From Roseiterribacter gracilis (GTDB taxonomy: Bacteria > Pseudomonadota > Alphaproteobacteria > BOG-932 > Roseiterribacteraceae): a stretch of DNA of 64,000 nt. The DNA lies in contig BOPV01000001.1 of assembly GCA_018332375.1 (NCBI GenBank), positions 2,542,001 through 2,606,000 of the forward strand, read 5' to 3'. Below the pieces are notes generated by a model that was given only the letters and a program-made list of their open reading frames with translations, did no database searches and was not told the origin of the DNA. How positions within the stretch are numbered: the stretch's first letter is position 1; the number at the start of each line of letters is the position of its first letter. Both the position numbers and the translations under genes were made by a program. Positions 44,597-52,762 of the stretch are shown here, one piece after another.

Positions 44597-45151
44597 GTGA
44601 AAGTCGTTACCGCAATTCTCCTTGCGACAATGCTCCTTGCCGGCACGGCGCAGGCCGAGCCGCGGTGCGAGGCCCATATCGAGCGCGCGTCGCGCCATTA
44701 CGGTATTCCGGCCGGCATTCTGTTGGGCATCGCGATGGTCGAGAGCAATTTCCGCTTGCGCCCACATCCGTGGACGATCGCGTTTCTCGACGGATCGCCG
44801 TCCATCTACGCACCGAGCCTGGACGCGGCGCGCCCCTATCTGCGCCGCGCCGACGGCAAACCGCGCACCGATATTTCGATTGGCTGCATGCAGCTCAACA
44901 TGGCGTGGCACTTGAAACGCGTGCGCACGCCGGAATGGGGCATCGATCCCGAAGTGAATGTTTGGTACGCGGCGGCCTATCTGCGCGAGCTATACGACCG
45001 CCGCAAAAGCTGGACGCGCGCGGTCATCGACTACAATGGCGATACCGATCCGGCCGCACGGATTCGCTATGCTTGCGCCGTCGATTCCTGGATGCGCCGC
45101 GTCTATCGCCTGCCGGTCAGCGAACAGCGCAAAGCAGTGTGCAGCGTTTAG
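44597..45151 (+). CDS. Lytic transglycosylase (SLT-like), secretion-associated
   Basis: This 184-residue exported protein has a signal peptide (about 1-20) and an SLT-type catalytic domain. The likely catalytic Glu49 is in GIAMVESNF, with IGCMQLNMAWH at 95-105 and AAYLRELYDRRKSWTRAVIDYNG at about 130-153. Such enzymes cut the peptidoglycan to let secretion systems through the wall, which fits the VirB6-like gene divergent from it. It starts with GTG. Four Cys residues in the mature part may form disulfides. Confidence 0.85.
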   Translation: MKVVTAILLATMLLAGTAQAEPRCEAHIERASRHYGIPAGILLGIAMVESNFRLRPHPWTIAFLDGSPSIYAPSLDAARPYLRRADGKPRTDISIGCMQLNMAWHLKRVRTPEWGIDPEVNVWYAAAYLRELYDRRKSWTRAVIDYNGDTDPAARIRYACAVDSWMRRVYRLPVSEQRKAVCSV

Positions 45152-45339
45152 CCTGGCAACTTGAAGAAGCTCGCCGCCGCTGCGCGGTGTGCTTCTTTCT
45201 TGGCGATGGCGGCGCGGATGCGCGCGATTTCGGATTCGTGTTCGCCGATCAGCGCCTGCAATTCGTCGACCGACATGTCGTCGAGCGGCTTTAGGGCCGG
45301 CTTCGGCTTGCGCACGTCGAGTTCTTCGTCGAAGGCCAT
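45148..45339 (-). CDS. DUF1192 family small protein
   Basis: This 63-residue protein begins MAFDEELDVRKPKPALKP and continues with a coiled-coil part (VDELQALIGEHESEIARIRA). It is a typical alphaproteobacterial DUF1192 member. A perfect GGGAGGAG ribosome-binding site marks the ATG. It overlaps the convergent transglycosylase gene by 4 bp at its 3' end and is divergent from the oxidoreductase gene. Its function is unknown. Confidence 0.88.
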   Translation of the reverse strand: MAFDEELDVRKPKPALKPLDDMSVDELQALIGEHESEIARIRAAIAKKEAHRAAAASFFKLPG

Positions 45340-45393
45340 GATCTCCTCCCCGCTTTTCGCTATTTGAACCGATCTTACTCGAACGAGGACCGC

Positions 45394-46392
45394 ATGGCCG
45401 AGATCCCACAGGACGATGTCGCGATCGAGATCACCACACATGGTGGCCCCGAGGTTCTGCGCCCGGTCCGCCGGCCCGTGCCGCAGCCTGGCCCGAACGA
45501 GTTGCTGGTGCGGGTCGCCGCCGCCGGCGTGAATCGCCCCGATCTGATGCAGCGCGCGGGACAATATCCGCCGCCGCCGGGCGCCAGCGACATTCCGGGA
45601 CTGGAAGTCGCGGGCACGGTTGCAGCAATCGGCGCTGAGGTGCGCGACGTTCGTGTCGGCGACGAGGTGTGCGCGTTGGTTGCGGGCGGCGGCTATGCGC
45701 GCTGGTGCATCGTGCCGGCACCGCAGGCGCTGCCGATTCCGCGCGGCCTGTCGATGATCGAAGCAGCGGCGCTGCCCGAAACATTTTTCACCGTGTGGCG
45801 CAACGTGTTTGACATCGGGGGTCTGCGCGCCGGCGAAACTGCGTTGGTGCATGGCGGCGCATCCGGCATCGGCACGACCGCGATCCAGATGATCGCCGCA
45901 ATGGGCGCAACGGCGATCGTCACCGCTGGCACCGTCGCGAAATGCGCGGCCTGTCGCACGCTGGGCGCTGCACACGCGATCAACTACGCGACCACCGACT
46001 TCGTCGAAGCGACGTTGGCCGCGACCGACAAGCGCGGCGTCGATCTGGTGCTCGATATGGTCGGCGGCGATTACGTGTCGCGCAATTTGCAGGCGCTGGC
46101 CGAATTTGGCCGCCACGTCTCGATCGCCACCCAACACGGCCACAAGATCGAGATCAGCCTGGTCCCGGTGATGCGCAAACGCCTGACCCTGACCGGATCG
46201 GTGCTACGGGCCCGGTCCGTGGCCGAGAAAGGCGCCATCGCCGCCCAATTGCGGGAAAAAATCTGGCCGCTGCTGGAAACCGGGCGGATCAAGCCGCAGA
46301 TCTGGAAGAGCTTCCCGCTGGAAGAGGCCGCCGCAGCCCACGCGGCGCTTGAGGGCGGGGAGCATGTCGGGAAGGTCGTCCTGGCGACATGA
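45394..46392 (+). CDS. Zinc-independent NAD(P)H:quinone oxidoreductase (MDR family)
   Basis: This 332-residue protein has a GroES-like domain (about 1-125; NRPDLMQRAGQYPPPPGASDIPGLEVAG) and a Rossmann domain with ALVHGGASGIGTTAIQMIAAMGA. It ends with GRIKPQIWKSFPLEEAAAAHAALEGGEHVGKVVL. No zinc-ligand pattern is present, as in quinone oxidoreductase/PIG3-type enzymes. The expected reaction is NADPH-dependent reduction of quinones or enones. It is divergent from the DUF1192 gene. Confidence 0.9.
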   Translation: MAEIPQDDVAIEITTHGGPEVLRPVRRPVPQPGPNELLVRVAAAGVNRPDLMQRAGQYPPPPGASDIPGLEVAGTVAAIGAEVRDVRVGDEVCALVAGGGYARWCIVPAPQALPIPRGLSMIEAAALPETFFTVWRNVFDIGGLRAGETALVHGGASGIGTTAIQMIAAMGATAIVTAGTVAKCAACRTLGAAHAINYATTDFVEATLAATDKRGVDLVLDMVGGDYVSRNLQALAEFGRHVSIATQHGHKIEISLVPVMRKRLTLTGSVLRARSVAEKGAIAAQLREKIWPLLETGRIKPQIWKSFPLEEAAAAHAALEGGEHVGKVVLAT

Positions 46393-46467
46393 CGCAGGCG
46401 GCCTGCCGAATCGCGGTTCCGATTGCGTCCGGGCCGGGGCCGTCCATATAACGGCCTGGAATTACAC

Positions 46468-46513
46468 GGGCCGCGCCCGGCGCCCGGCTAGGGCGCGGCG
46501 CGGCCCGCCTCTT
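46468..46513 (+). terminator. Strong hairpin upstream of the DUF1013 gene
   Basis: The arms gggccgcgcc (46468-46477) and ggcgcggccc (46497-46506) form a 10-bp stem with further pairs inside. CTTTT follows at about 46510. It may terminate the oxidoreductase transcript (stop at 46392), or act as a leader structure for the DUF1013 gene, which starts 22 bp after the stem with GGAG in between. Confidence 0.55.
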
Positions 46514-46527
46514 TTGGAGTTTGGACA

Positions 46528-47133
46528 ATGGCCTTTCCCTTGATGCCGAAGGCGACCGCGGTCTGGATGGTGGAGAACACCGGCCTGACCTTCGATCAGA
46601 TCGCCGCCTTCACCGGCCTGCATAAGCTGGAGGTTCAGGGCATCGCTGACGGCGAAGTCGCAATCGGCATGGTCGGGCTGGACCCGGTCGCCGGCGGCCA
46701 GATCTCGAAGGAAGCCTTGGCTGCGGCCGAAGCCGACCCGGCCGCGCGCCTCACGTTGATCCACAAAGACCTGCCCGCGCCGGTGAAGCGGGCCAAAGGC
46801 CCGCGCTACACGCCGGTGACCAAGCGCGCCGAAAAGCCCGACGCGATCGCCTGGCTGATCAAGCAATATCCCAGCCTGTCGGACACGCAGATCGGCCGTC
46901 TGATCGGCACGACCAAGGCGACGATCCAGTCGGTGCGCAACAAGACCCACGAGACCGCGTCGACCATCAAGCCGAAGAGCCCGGTCTTGCTTGGCCTGTG
47001 CACGCAGGCGGAACTCGACGAAGCGATTTCGAAGATCCGCGCCAAAGCCGGTTCGATGGCGCCGGTTGACGCGTCGTACGACGAGCCGGACGCCGAGATC
47101 CAAGACGAAAGCACCGAGCACGCTGAACACTGA
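46528..47133 (+). CDS. DUF1013 family regulator-like protein (TrcR type)
   Basis: This 201-residue protein has two helical repeats of helix-turn-helix type (MPKATAVWMVENTGLTFDQ near the start, and AIAWLIKQYPSLSDTQIGRLIG near 110). It matches DUF1013, an alphaproteobacteria-specific family; I recall the Caulobacter member being named TrcR and associated with RNA polymerase. The acidic C-terminal tail is low complexity. It is a single gene with a strong terminator. Confidence 0.85.
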   Translation: MAFPLMPKATAVWMVENTGLTFDQIAAFTGLHKLEVQGIADGEVAIGMVGLDPVAGGQISKEALAAAEADPAARLTLIHKDLPAPVKRAKGPRYTPVTKRAEKPDAIAWLIKQYPSLSDTQIGRLIGTTKATIQSVRNKTHETASTIKPKSPVLLGLCTQAELDEAISKIRAKAGSMAPVDASYDEPDAEIQDESTEHAEH

Positions 47134-47156
47134 CCAGCGAAGCCTTGGTAGAAACG

Positions 47157-47187
47157 AAAACGGCGGCCCCCTCAGGCCGCCGTTTTT
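47157..47187 (+). terminator. Intrinsic terminator of the DUF1013 gene
   Basis: The stem cggcggcc / ggccgccg (47161-47168 and 47175-47182) is flanked by AAAA and TTTTT, making a classic terminator 24 bp after the stop. It may also serve the convergent DUF465 gene. Confidence 0.92.
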
Positions 47188-47205
47188 ATTTGTGAATCCC
47201 TGACG

Positions 47206-47388
47206 TCAGATGGCCGGGTATTGAACCGGTACCAGCCGTTGCATCTCGTCCTTCACGCGAAGCTTTTCGCGTTTCAGTTTCAGGACAGTTTCGCTGTCGG
47301 GATAAGGTCGGTGGCTTTCTCGGCGAAGAGCGGTCTCGAGAGAAGCGTGCTTTGTGCGCAGGCTTTCGAGGCGGTCCTCTAACGGCAT
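47206..47388 (-). CDS. DUF465 (YdcH-like) small coiled-coil protein
   Basis: This 60-residue protein (MPLEDRLESLRTKHASLETA and on, then VLKLKREKLRVKDEMQRL) is a helical hairpin typical of DUF465. The function is unknown. A second member lies at 48968, on the other side of pfkA. The ATG at 47388 is chosen because the earlier in-frame codons have no family similarity. Confidence 0.85.
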   Translation of the reverse strand: MPLEDRLESLRTKHASLETALRRESHRPYPDSETVLKLKREKLRVKDEMQRLVPVQYPAI

Positions 47389-47574
47389 GTCGTACCTCGC
47401 GGTTCGGGTTGCCCGCGTGAACCGTCCCACGAGTTTCGGCGTCTTCCAAGACCGAATACGTATATGTCCCCAACAAAAGCGTGGACGAATTTCTTAGGTG
47501 TAAAATCGCATCCGCGCGTTGGATTTTGAGCGCAATCTGCGCGTGCAAATTTCGCCCAGAAATTTGCTTGGGCG

Positions 47575-48654
47575 TTAGCGGTCGCCCAGGCAAATCCCCA
47601 ACGCGCGCGCGGTTTTTACCAAGTCGCTCTCGAGATCAACAGCTTGATAACGTGCGATTGCATCGGCGATCGGAACGTCGACGACGCGCCGGTTCGACCA
47701 CGCAACCATGCGATCGAATTTCCCGTCCGCGACGAGATCGACTGCGTGCACACCGAACGCAGTTGCAACCAAACGATCCTGTGCAGAAGGCGGGCTGCCG
47801 CGCTGCACATGGCCGAGCACAGTGACGCGCGTTTCGGCGCCCGTCGCCTGCGAGATCGCTTCGCCGAGATACTGGCCGATCCCGCCATAGCGGCGCGCGC
47901 CGCCGTGATGTTCGACCTTCACCATCTTGCCTTCGAGCGTGCGCACCGCTTCCGACACGATGATGAGCGCCGAGTTTCGTCCGCCGGCGCGCAGGTCGAG
48001 AATCTTCTTTGCCACGACGTCGAGGTCGTACGGAATCTCGGGCAACAGAATGACGTCGGCGCCGCCCGCAATGCCCGCGTGCAACGCGATATGTCCGGCG
48101 TCGCGTCCCATCACTTCGAGCACCATCACGCGCGCATGGCTCGCAGCGGTGGGCTGCAGCCGGTCGAGCGCTTCGGTCGCGACCGACACAGCGGTGTCAA
48201 AACCAACTGCGACTTCGGTCAGGCCGATATCGTTGTCGATCGTTTTCGGGATGCCGACCAGATTGAAGCCGCCCTGCGTTGCAAGCCGGCGCAGAATCGC
48301 GAACGACCCGTCACCGCCGATGCCGATCACCGCATCGAGCTTCAGTTCGCGCACCGCCTCGATGATTTCGTCAGACCGGTCTTTGGTGCTGCGATCGGGC
48401 ATCGGAAAGGCAAACGGATTGCCCTTGTTCGTGGTGCCCAGGATCGTGCCGCCCAGCCGCATCACAGTGCCGTCGACCTTGGTGACGTCGAGCGTTTCAT
48501 AGCGCATCGGCCGGTCGAGCAGGCCCATCGTGCCGTCGCGAATGCCAAGCACGGTCCAGCCGTAATGCGCGGCCCGATGCACGACGGCCCGGATCACCGC
48601 GTTCAGACCTGCACAGTCGCCGCCAGAGGTCAGAATACCGATCGTTTTGGTCAT
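47575..48654 (-). CDS. pfkA: 6-Phosphofructokinase family enzyme
   Basis: This 359-residue protein phosphorylates fructose 6-phosphate. The nucleotide site has TSGGDCAGLNAVIRA (9-23) and GIGGDGSFAI. The Gly after GGD (GGDGS, 113-117) is the ATP-type residue, whereas PPi enzymes usually have Asp. Catalytic PKTIDNDI and the EVMGRDAGHIAL loop are present. This long group includes mixed-specificity enzymes, so the donor should be tested. ATG 48654 is chosen; ATG 48666 is 4 codons earlier. Confidence 0.9.
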   Translation of the reverse strand: MTKTIGILTSGGDCAGLNAVIRAVVHRAAHYGWTVLGIRDGTMGLLDRPMRYETLDVTKVDGTVMRLGGTILGTTNKGNPFAFPMPDRSTKDRSDEIIEAVRELKLDAVIGIGGDGSFAILRRLATQGGFNLVGIPKTIDNDIGLTEVAVGFDTAVSVATEALDRLQPTAASHARVMVLEVMGRDAGHIALHAGIAGGADVILLPEIPYDLDVVAKKILDLRAGGRNSALIIVSEAVRTLEGKMVKVEHHGGARRYGGIGQYLGEAISQATGAETRVTVLGHVQRGSPPSAQDRLVATAFGVHAVDLVADGKFDRMVAWSNRRVVDVPIADAIARYQAVDLESDLVKTARALGICLGDR

Positions 48655-48967
48655 GGCGGTCCTCATGGCGCTCTTTCCCGCGAAGTGGGTACCGGTTCGC
48701 GACGGGAAAACGCGCCAAAACAAAATGAAGCACGATCCGACGGGGTCGGATCGTGCGGGCAGTGGGCTGACCGAGAGTTCCCGAGCCCGGCGCAGGGCGC
48801 AAGTCGCTGGCCGGCGCGTTCCGCGCCAACACAAAGAAGCGGGCCTACGCCCGCGGAGCCGCGCGTGGAACGCAGGGCCCGTCGACCCTCACAAAGCTTG
48901 CATTGGTTGGGGTCGGGTGCTTTCTCCTCCCCTTCTCGAGGACACCCGGTTTCCCGACAGCACGCCG
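48655..48967. other. 313-bp divergent intergenic region with repeat and structured DNA
   Basis: Between pfkA (minus) and the DUF465-purEK genes (plus) there is no coding sequence. The pfkA-proximal part holds a palindromic repeat pair (48674-48756). The rest (about 48757-48900) is rich in inverted repeats: ggcgcg-ttc-cgcgcc, gcgggc-ctac-gcccgc, and a long-range pairing. It could hold a small RNA as well as both promoters. Confidence 0.6.
48674..48756. repeat. Composite palindromic element, probably dispersed alphaproteobacterial repeat
   Basis: The first hairpin is tttcccgcgaa ... ttcgcgacgggaaa (48674-48709) with gtgggtaccgg in the loop. After a spacer cgcgccaaaacaaaatgaa comes a perfect 12-bp hairpin gcacgatccgac-ggg-gtcggatcgtgc (48730-48756). 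From memory this combination (AAGTGGGTACCGGTTCGCG next to an ACGATCCGA palindrome) recurs as an intergenic repeat in many alphaproteobacterial genomes. Only one copy is visible in this window. Confidence 0.65.
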
Positions 48968-49171
48968 ATGCTCGAACAAGAAATAATGCGCCGTAAGCTC
49001 GAAGAGCTGAGGACAGAGCACCGCGACCTCGACGATGTCATCGCGCGCATGGCCGAAGACAACAAACCGTTCGACCAGCTCCAGATGCAGCGACTGAAAA
49101 AGCGCAAGCTGATTCTCAAAGACGCCATTCTGAAAATCGAATCCCGACTCTTGCCGGACATCATCGCGTGA
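48968..49171 (+). CDS. DUF465 (YdcH-like) small coiled-coil protein
   Basis: This 67-residue protein ([20 protein letters not shown] and on, then [17 protein letters not shown]) is a helical hairpin of DUF465. It overlaps purE by 4 bp, so it is the first gene of the purE-purK unit, although its role in purine synthesis is unknown. It is distantly similar to the DUF465 protein at 47206. Confidence 0.88.
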   Translation: MLEQEIMRRKLEELRTEHRDLDDVIARMAEDNKPFDQLQMQRLKKRKLILKDAILKIESRLLPDIIA

Positions 49172-49710
49172 CCAAGAAAAAGAACACGACGCGTAAAGCG
49201 GCCGCGCCGCGCAACAAGAAGACGAGCGCACCGCCCGTCGTCGGCGTGATCATGGGATCGACGTCGGATTGGGAGACGATGAAATTCGCCACCGACGCGC
49301 TCGAGCTGTTGGGCGTGCCGTACGAAGCAAAAGTCGTCTCCGCGCATCGCACGCCGGCGCGTCTGGTCGCCTACGCGACGACGGCCAAGGGACGCGGCCT
49401 ACAAGTGATCATCGCCGGCGCCGGTGGTGCTGCACATCTGCCGGGCATGGTCGCATCAATGACGGCGCTGCCGGTGTTGGGCGTGCCGGTTCGTTCGAAA
49501 GCGTTGTCGGGTCTCGATAGTCTTCTGTCGATCGTGCAAATGCCGGGCGGCGTGCCGGTCGGTACGCTTGCGATCGGCGAAGCGGGCGCGAAGAACGCGG
49601 GCTTGCTGGCGGGCGCGATCATCGCGCTGCAGGACAAGCAGGTTGCCGCCAAGCTCGACGCGTTCCGCGCGCAACAGACCGACGACGTCGCAGATTCGCC
49701 TGACGCATGA
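49168..49710 (+). CDS. purE: 5-(Carboxyamino)imidazole ribonucleotide mutase
   Basis: This 180-residue enzyme moves the carboxyl group of N5-CAIR to make CAIR in purine synthesis. It has [13 protein letters not shown] (the PurE P-loop region), [27 protein letters not shown] and the C-terminal LLAGAIIAL helix. A Lys/Arg-rich N-terminal extension of about 25 residues precedes the domain. It overlaps purK by 4 bp. Confidence 0.95.
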   Translation: MTKKKNTTRKAAAPRNKKTSAPPVVGVIMGSTSDWETMKFATDALELLGVPYEAKVVSAHRTPARLVAYATTAKGRGLQVIIAGAGGAAHLPGMVASMTALPVLGVPVRSKALSGLDSLLSIVQMPGGVPVGTLAIGEAGAKNAGLLAGAIIALQDKQVAAKLDAFRAQQTDDVADSPDA

Positions 49711-50786
49711 CGATCCCGCCGGGATCCATCATCGGCATGCTGGGCGGCGGCCAGCTTGGCCGCATGACCGCACTTGCCGCAGCACGTCTCGGCTACAAGA
49801 CGCACGTCTTCACACCGGAACCGAACGGTCCCTGCGCGCAAGCCTGCGCAGCTGAAACCGTTGCCGATTGGGACGACGAAGAAGCGCTGGCCGCGTTCGC
49901 CGACTCCGTCGACGTCATCACACTCGAATTCGAAAACGTTCCGGCGCCGGCGCTGGAGTTGCTCGCCGCGTTGAAGCCGACGCGCCCTGGCGCGCGCGTG
50001 CTAGCAATCACGCAGGATCGCGTCGCGGAGAAAAGCTTCGCCAACGAACTCGGCATCGGCACGGCGCCGTGGCGTATCGCGGACGACGCGAACAGCCTGG
50101 CCGACGCGGTGCGCGAACTGGGCCCGTCAATCGCGAAGACGCGCCGCTTTGGCTATGACGGCAAAGGCCAGGCGGTGATCGCAGATCCCGATCACGCCGA
50201 AACCGCCTTTGCCGCGATCGGTCGCGCGCCAGCGATCGTCGAAGGACGCGTCGACTTCGTGCAGGAAATTTCGGTCGTGTTGGCGCGCGGTCTCGACGGA
50301 TCGATCGCGTCCTATCCCGCGGTCGAAAATCATCACACCGGCGGCATTCTCTCTTCGACCATTGCGCCGGCACGCGTGTCGCCTGCCGTCGCTGCCGAAG
50401 CCGATCGCATCGCACGCCTGCTGGCGCAGACCTTGAACTATGTCGGCGTGCTGGCGGTCGAGTTGTTCGTGACGCTCGACGGCGGTGTGTTGATGAACGA
50501 GATGGCGCCGCGGCCGCACAATTCCGGTCACTGGACGATCGATGCCTGCGCGGTCAGCCAATTCGAGCAACAGGTCCGCGCCGTCTGCGGCCTGCCCTTG
50601 GGTCCGACCGATCGCTTCGCCGACGCCGAGATGGAAAATCTCATCGGCGATCAGGTCGATCGCTGGCCGGTGCTGATCGCCGACCCGGGTGCGCGGCTGC
50701 ATCTCTACGGCAAGCTGGAGACCCGCCCGGGACGGAAGATGGGCCATGTCACCCGGCTGCTGGCCCGCACGCCCCAACAGGGCTAA
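49707..50786 (+). CDS. purK: 5-(Carboxyamino)imidazole ribonucleotide synthase
   Basis: This 359-residue ATP-grasp enzyme makes N5-CAIR from AIR, bicarbonate and ATP. It begins with [15 protein letters not shown] (Rossmann-like loop), has [14 protein letters not shown], the [20 protein letters not shown] motif and [17 protein letters not shown]. It forms a translationally coupled pair with purE. Confidence 0.96.
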   Translation: MTIPPGSIIGMLGGGQLGRMTALAAARLGYKTHVFTPEPNGPCAQACAAETVADWDDEEALAAFADSVDVITLEFENVPAPALELLAALKPTRPGARVLAITQDRVAEKSFANELGIGTAPWRIADDANSLADAVRELGPSIAKTRRFGYDGKGQAVIADPDHAETAFAAIGRAPAIVEGRVDFVQEISVVLARGLDGSIASYPAVENHHTGGILSSTIAPARVSPAVAAEADRIARLLAQTLNYVGVLAVELFVTLDGGVLMNEMAPRPHNSGHWTIDACAVSQFEQQVRAVCGLPLGPTDRFADAEMENLIGDQVDRWPVLIADPGARLHLYGKLETRPGRKMGHVTRLLARTPQQG

Positions 50787-50830
50787 AAACCCTCACGAAT
50801 TTCCTCCGCTTCCAAGAGAGTCCGAGAGCT

Positions 50831-52222
50831 ATGGCGAACCGCGTCGAAACCGATTCCTTTGGCCCGATCGATGTTGCATCGGACGTGTATTGGGGCGCGC
50901 AGACGCAGCGCAGCCTGGGCAACTTCAAAATCGGCGGCGAACGCATGCCGCTGCCGCTGATCCATGCGCTGGGCGTGCAGAAGAAAGCCGCCTGCCGCGC
51001 CAACATGGCGTTGGGCGTGATGGACGCGAAGCTGGGCGCTGCAATCGAGCAGGCCGCGACCGAAGTCGCCGACGGCAAACTCGACGATCACTTCCCGCTG
51101 GTGATCTGGCAGACCGGTTCGGGCACGCAGACCAACATGAACGCGAACGAGGTGATCTCGAATCGCGCGATTGAAATTCTCGGCGGCGAAATTGGTTCGA
51201 AGAAGCCGGTCCATCCCAACGATCACGTCAATATGGGCCAGTCGTCGAACGACTCCTTCCCGACCGCGATGCATATTGCAGCCGTGACCGAGATCGAGCG
51301 CCGCTTGTTGCCGGCGCTGCGCGTGCTGCATGACGGGTTGGAAGCCAAGTCGCGCGAATTTGCCGACATCATCAAAATCGGCCGCACCCATCTGCAGGAT
51401 GCGACGCCGATGACGTTGGGCCAGGAATTCGGTGGCTACACCAAGCAGATTGAATACGGCATCGACCGCGTCGAAGGCACGTTGAAGCGTCTGCGCGAAC
51501 TGGCCCAGGGCGGCACCGCGGTCGGCACCGGTCTCAACGCCAAGATCGGTTTTGCTGAAGCCTTCGCCGCCGAAGTGACCAAGATCACCGGCCTCAACTT
51601 CATCACCGCGCCGAACAAGTTCGAAGCGCTGGCGGCGCACGACGCGCTGGTCGAATGTTCGGGTGCGCTGAACACCGTCGCCGTGTCGTGCATGAAGATC
51701 GCCAACGACATTCGGATGCTGGGCTCGGGCCCGCGCAGCGGCATTGGTGAAATCAGCCTGCCGGAAAACGAACCCGGCTCGTCGATCATGCCGGGCAAGG
51801 TCAATCCGACCCAGTCGGAAGCGCTGACGATGGTGTGCGCGCAGGTGATGGGCAACAACGTCGCTGTCACCGTCGCGGGTTCGAACGGTCATTTCGAACT
51901 GAACGTGTTCAAGCCGGTGATCATCGCCAACGTACTGCGATCGATCCGCCTGCTTGCCGACGCAGCCATCAGCTTCACCGAGAATTGCGTCGTCGGAATC
52001 CAGGCCAATCGTGACCGTCTGCAGAAGCTGATGAATGACAGTCTGATGCTGGTCACCGCGCTGAACCCGCATATCGGCTACGACAACGCGGCCAAGATCG
52101 CCAAGAAGGCGCATCACGAAGGCACGACCTTGATCGAAGCCGGCGAAGCGCTGGGCCTTCTAACCAAGGAACAGTTCGCGCAGTGGGTGAAGCCCGAGAA
52201 CATGATCGGGCCCAGCAAGTAA
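50831..52222 (+). CDS. fumC: Class II fumarate hydratase
   Basis: This 463-residue fumarase interconverts fumarate and malate in the TCA cycle. It shows TDSFGPIDV at the start, [34 protein letters not shown] and the superfamily signature [13 protein letters not shown]. It is the iron-free, oxygen-stable class. The 44-bp gap to purK shows no terminator. Confidence 0.97.
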   Translation: MANRVETDSFGPIDVASDVYWGAQTQRSLGNFKIGGERMPLPLIHALGVQKKAACRANMALGVMDAKLGAAIEQAATEVADGKLDDHFPLVIWQTGSGTQTNMNANEVISNRAIEILGGEIGSKKPVHPNDHVNMGQSSNDSFPTAMHIAAVTEIERRLLPALRVLHDGLEAKSREFADIIKIGRTHLQDATPMTLGQEFGGYTKQIEYGIDRVEGTLKRLRELAQGGTAVGTGLNAKIGFAEAFAAEVTKITGLNFITAPNKFEALAAHDALVECSGALNTVAVSCMKIANDIRMLGSGPRSGIGEISLPENEPGSSIMPGKVNPTQSEALTMVCAQVMGNNVAVTVAGSNGHFELNVFKPVIIANVLRSIRLLADAAISFTENCVVGIQANRDRLQKLMNDSLMLVTALNPHIGYDNAAKIAKKAHHEGTTLIEAGEALGLLTKEQFAQWVKPENMIGPSK

Positions 52223-52239
52223 GTTCGGGGAGCGGCGCG

Positions 52240-52455
52240 CTGACTCTCAAGAAACGTTCGCTGACGATCGCGGGTCATCAGACCTCGATCAGTCTCGAGC
52301 CGGTTTTCTGGGACGAGTTGAAGCGTGCCGCGACCGACGACGGCCGCTCGATCGCGCAGCTGGTTGCTGACATTGACGCGCAACGCACCGGCAATCTGTC
52401 GAGTGCGATCCGCGTCTGGGTTGTCGATCGTCTCAAGCGAAGCGGAGCTGCGTGA
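52240..52455 (+). CDS. Ribbon-helix-helix protein (RHH_4 type), probable CTG start
   Basis: This 71-residue protein reads TLKKRSLTIAGHQTSISLEP, WDELKRAATDDGRSIAQLV, NLSSAIRVWVVDRL. It matches the arc-like RHH_4 family, which usually begins just before the KRS-AGH-TS-SLE motif. No ATG, GTG or TTG occurs at that point. A CTG at 52240 has GGGGAG about 7 bp upstream, while the first GTG (52183) lies inside fumC. It may regulate its neighbours. The stop and the start of the next gene overlap (TGATG). Confidence 0.78.
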   Translation: MTLKKRSLTIAGHQTSISLEPVFWDELKRAATDDGRSIAQLVADIDAQRTGNLSSAIRVWVVDRLKRSGAA

Positions 52456-52655
52456 TGGCTGACATCGTCAATCTGCGCAAAGCGCGCAAAGACAAAGCGC
52501 GCGCCGACAAAGAAAAGAAGGCGGCCGAAAATCGCGTCGCGTTCGGCCGCACCAAAGAAGACAAGAAATTGTCGGAGGCACAGCGCGCGCTCGAAGAAGC
52601 GCGGCTTGCGGCGCACCGAAAAGCGCCAAGCAAAGACGACGAATCAACGCGCTGA
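52455..52655 (+). CDS. DUF4169 family small charged protein
   Basis: This 66-residue protein (MADIVNLRKARKDKARADKE and on) is very Lys/Arg/Glu-rich and probably helical. It matches the short alphaproteobacterial DUF4169 family of unknown function. It is translationally coupled to the RHH gene. Confidence 0.82.
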   Translation: MADIVNLRKARKDKARADKEKKAAENRVAFGRTKEDKKLSEAQRALEEARLAAHRKAPSKDDESTR

Positions 52656-52713
52656 TGTTTGCCGAGTTTACAACGGCGTAGATCGGCAAGCGAAAAACAA
52701 AGCAGCGCGCCAA

Positions 52714-52729
52714 CGGCACGTTGCTTGCC
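52714..52729 (+). promoter_or_regulatory. Sigma-54 promoter of PEP-CTERM gene 1
   Basis: The sequence cggcacgttgcttgcc matches the sigma-54 consensus TGGCAC-N5-TTGC except for the first base. The GG at 52715-52716 and GC at 52727-52728 have the exact 12-base offset required for -24/-12 recognition. The GC is 35 bases before the ATG, leaving a short leader with an AGGAG ribosome-binding site. Confidence 0.78.
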
Positions 52730-52762
52730 GGATCTCCTGCGGCTCAACCCCAGGAGATCCCG

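Noticed and set aside
42402..44600. Plus-strand frame of about 730 codons opposite the VirB6/TrbL-like gene
   Set aside because: It spans three minus-strand genes; the minus strand encodes membrane helices and coupled starts, so the plus frame is a shadow.
48730..48756. Perfect 12-bp hairpin with T-rich sequence toward pfkA as a terminator
   Set aside because: No minus-strand gene lies upstream of it to be terminated, and it is part of a composite palindromic repeat. An attenuator role is possible but not preferred.
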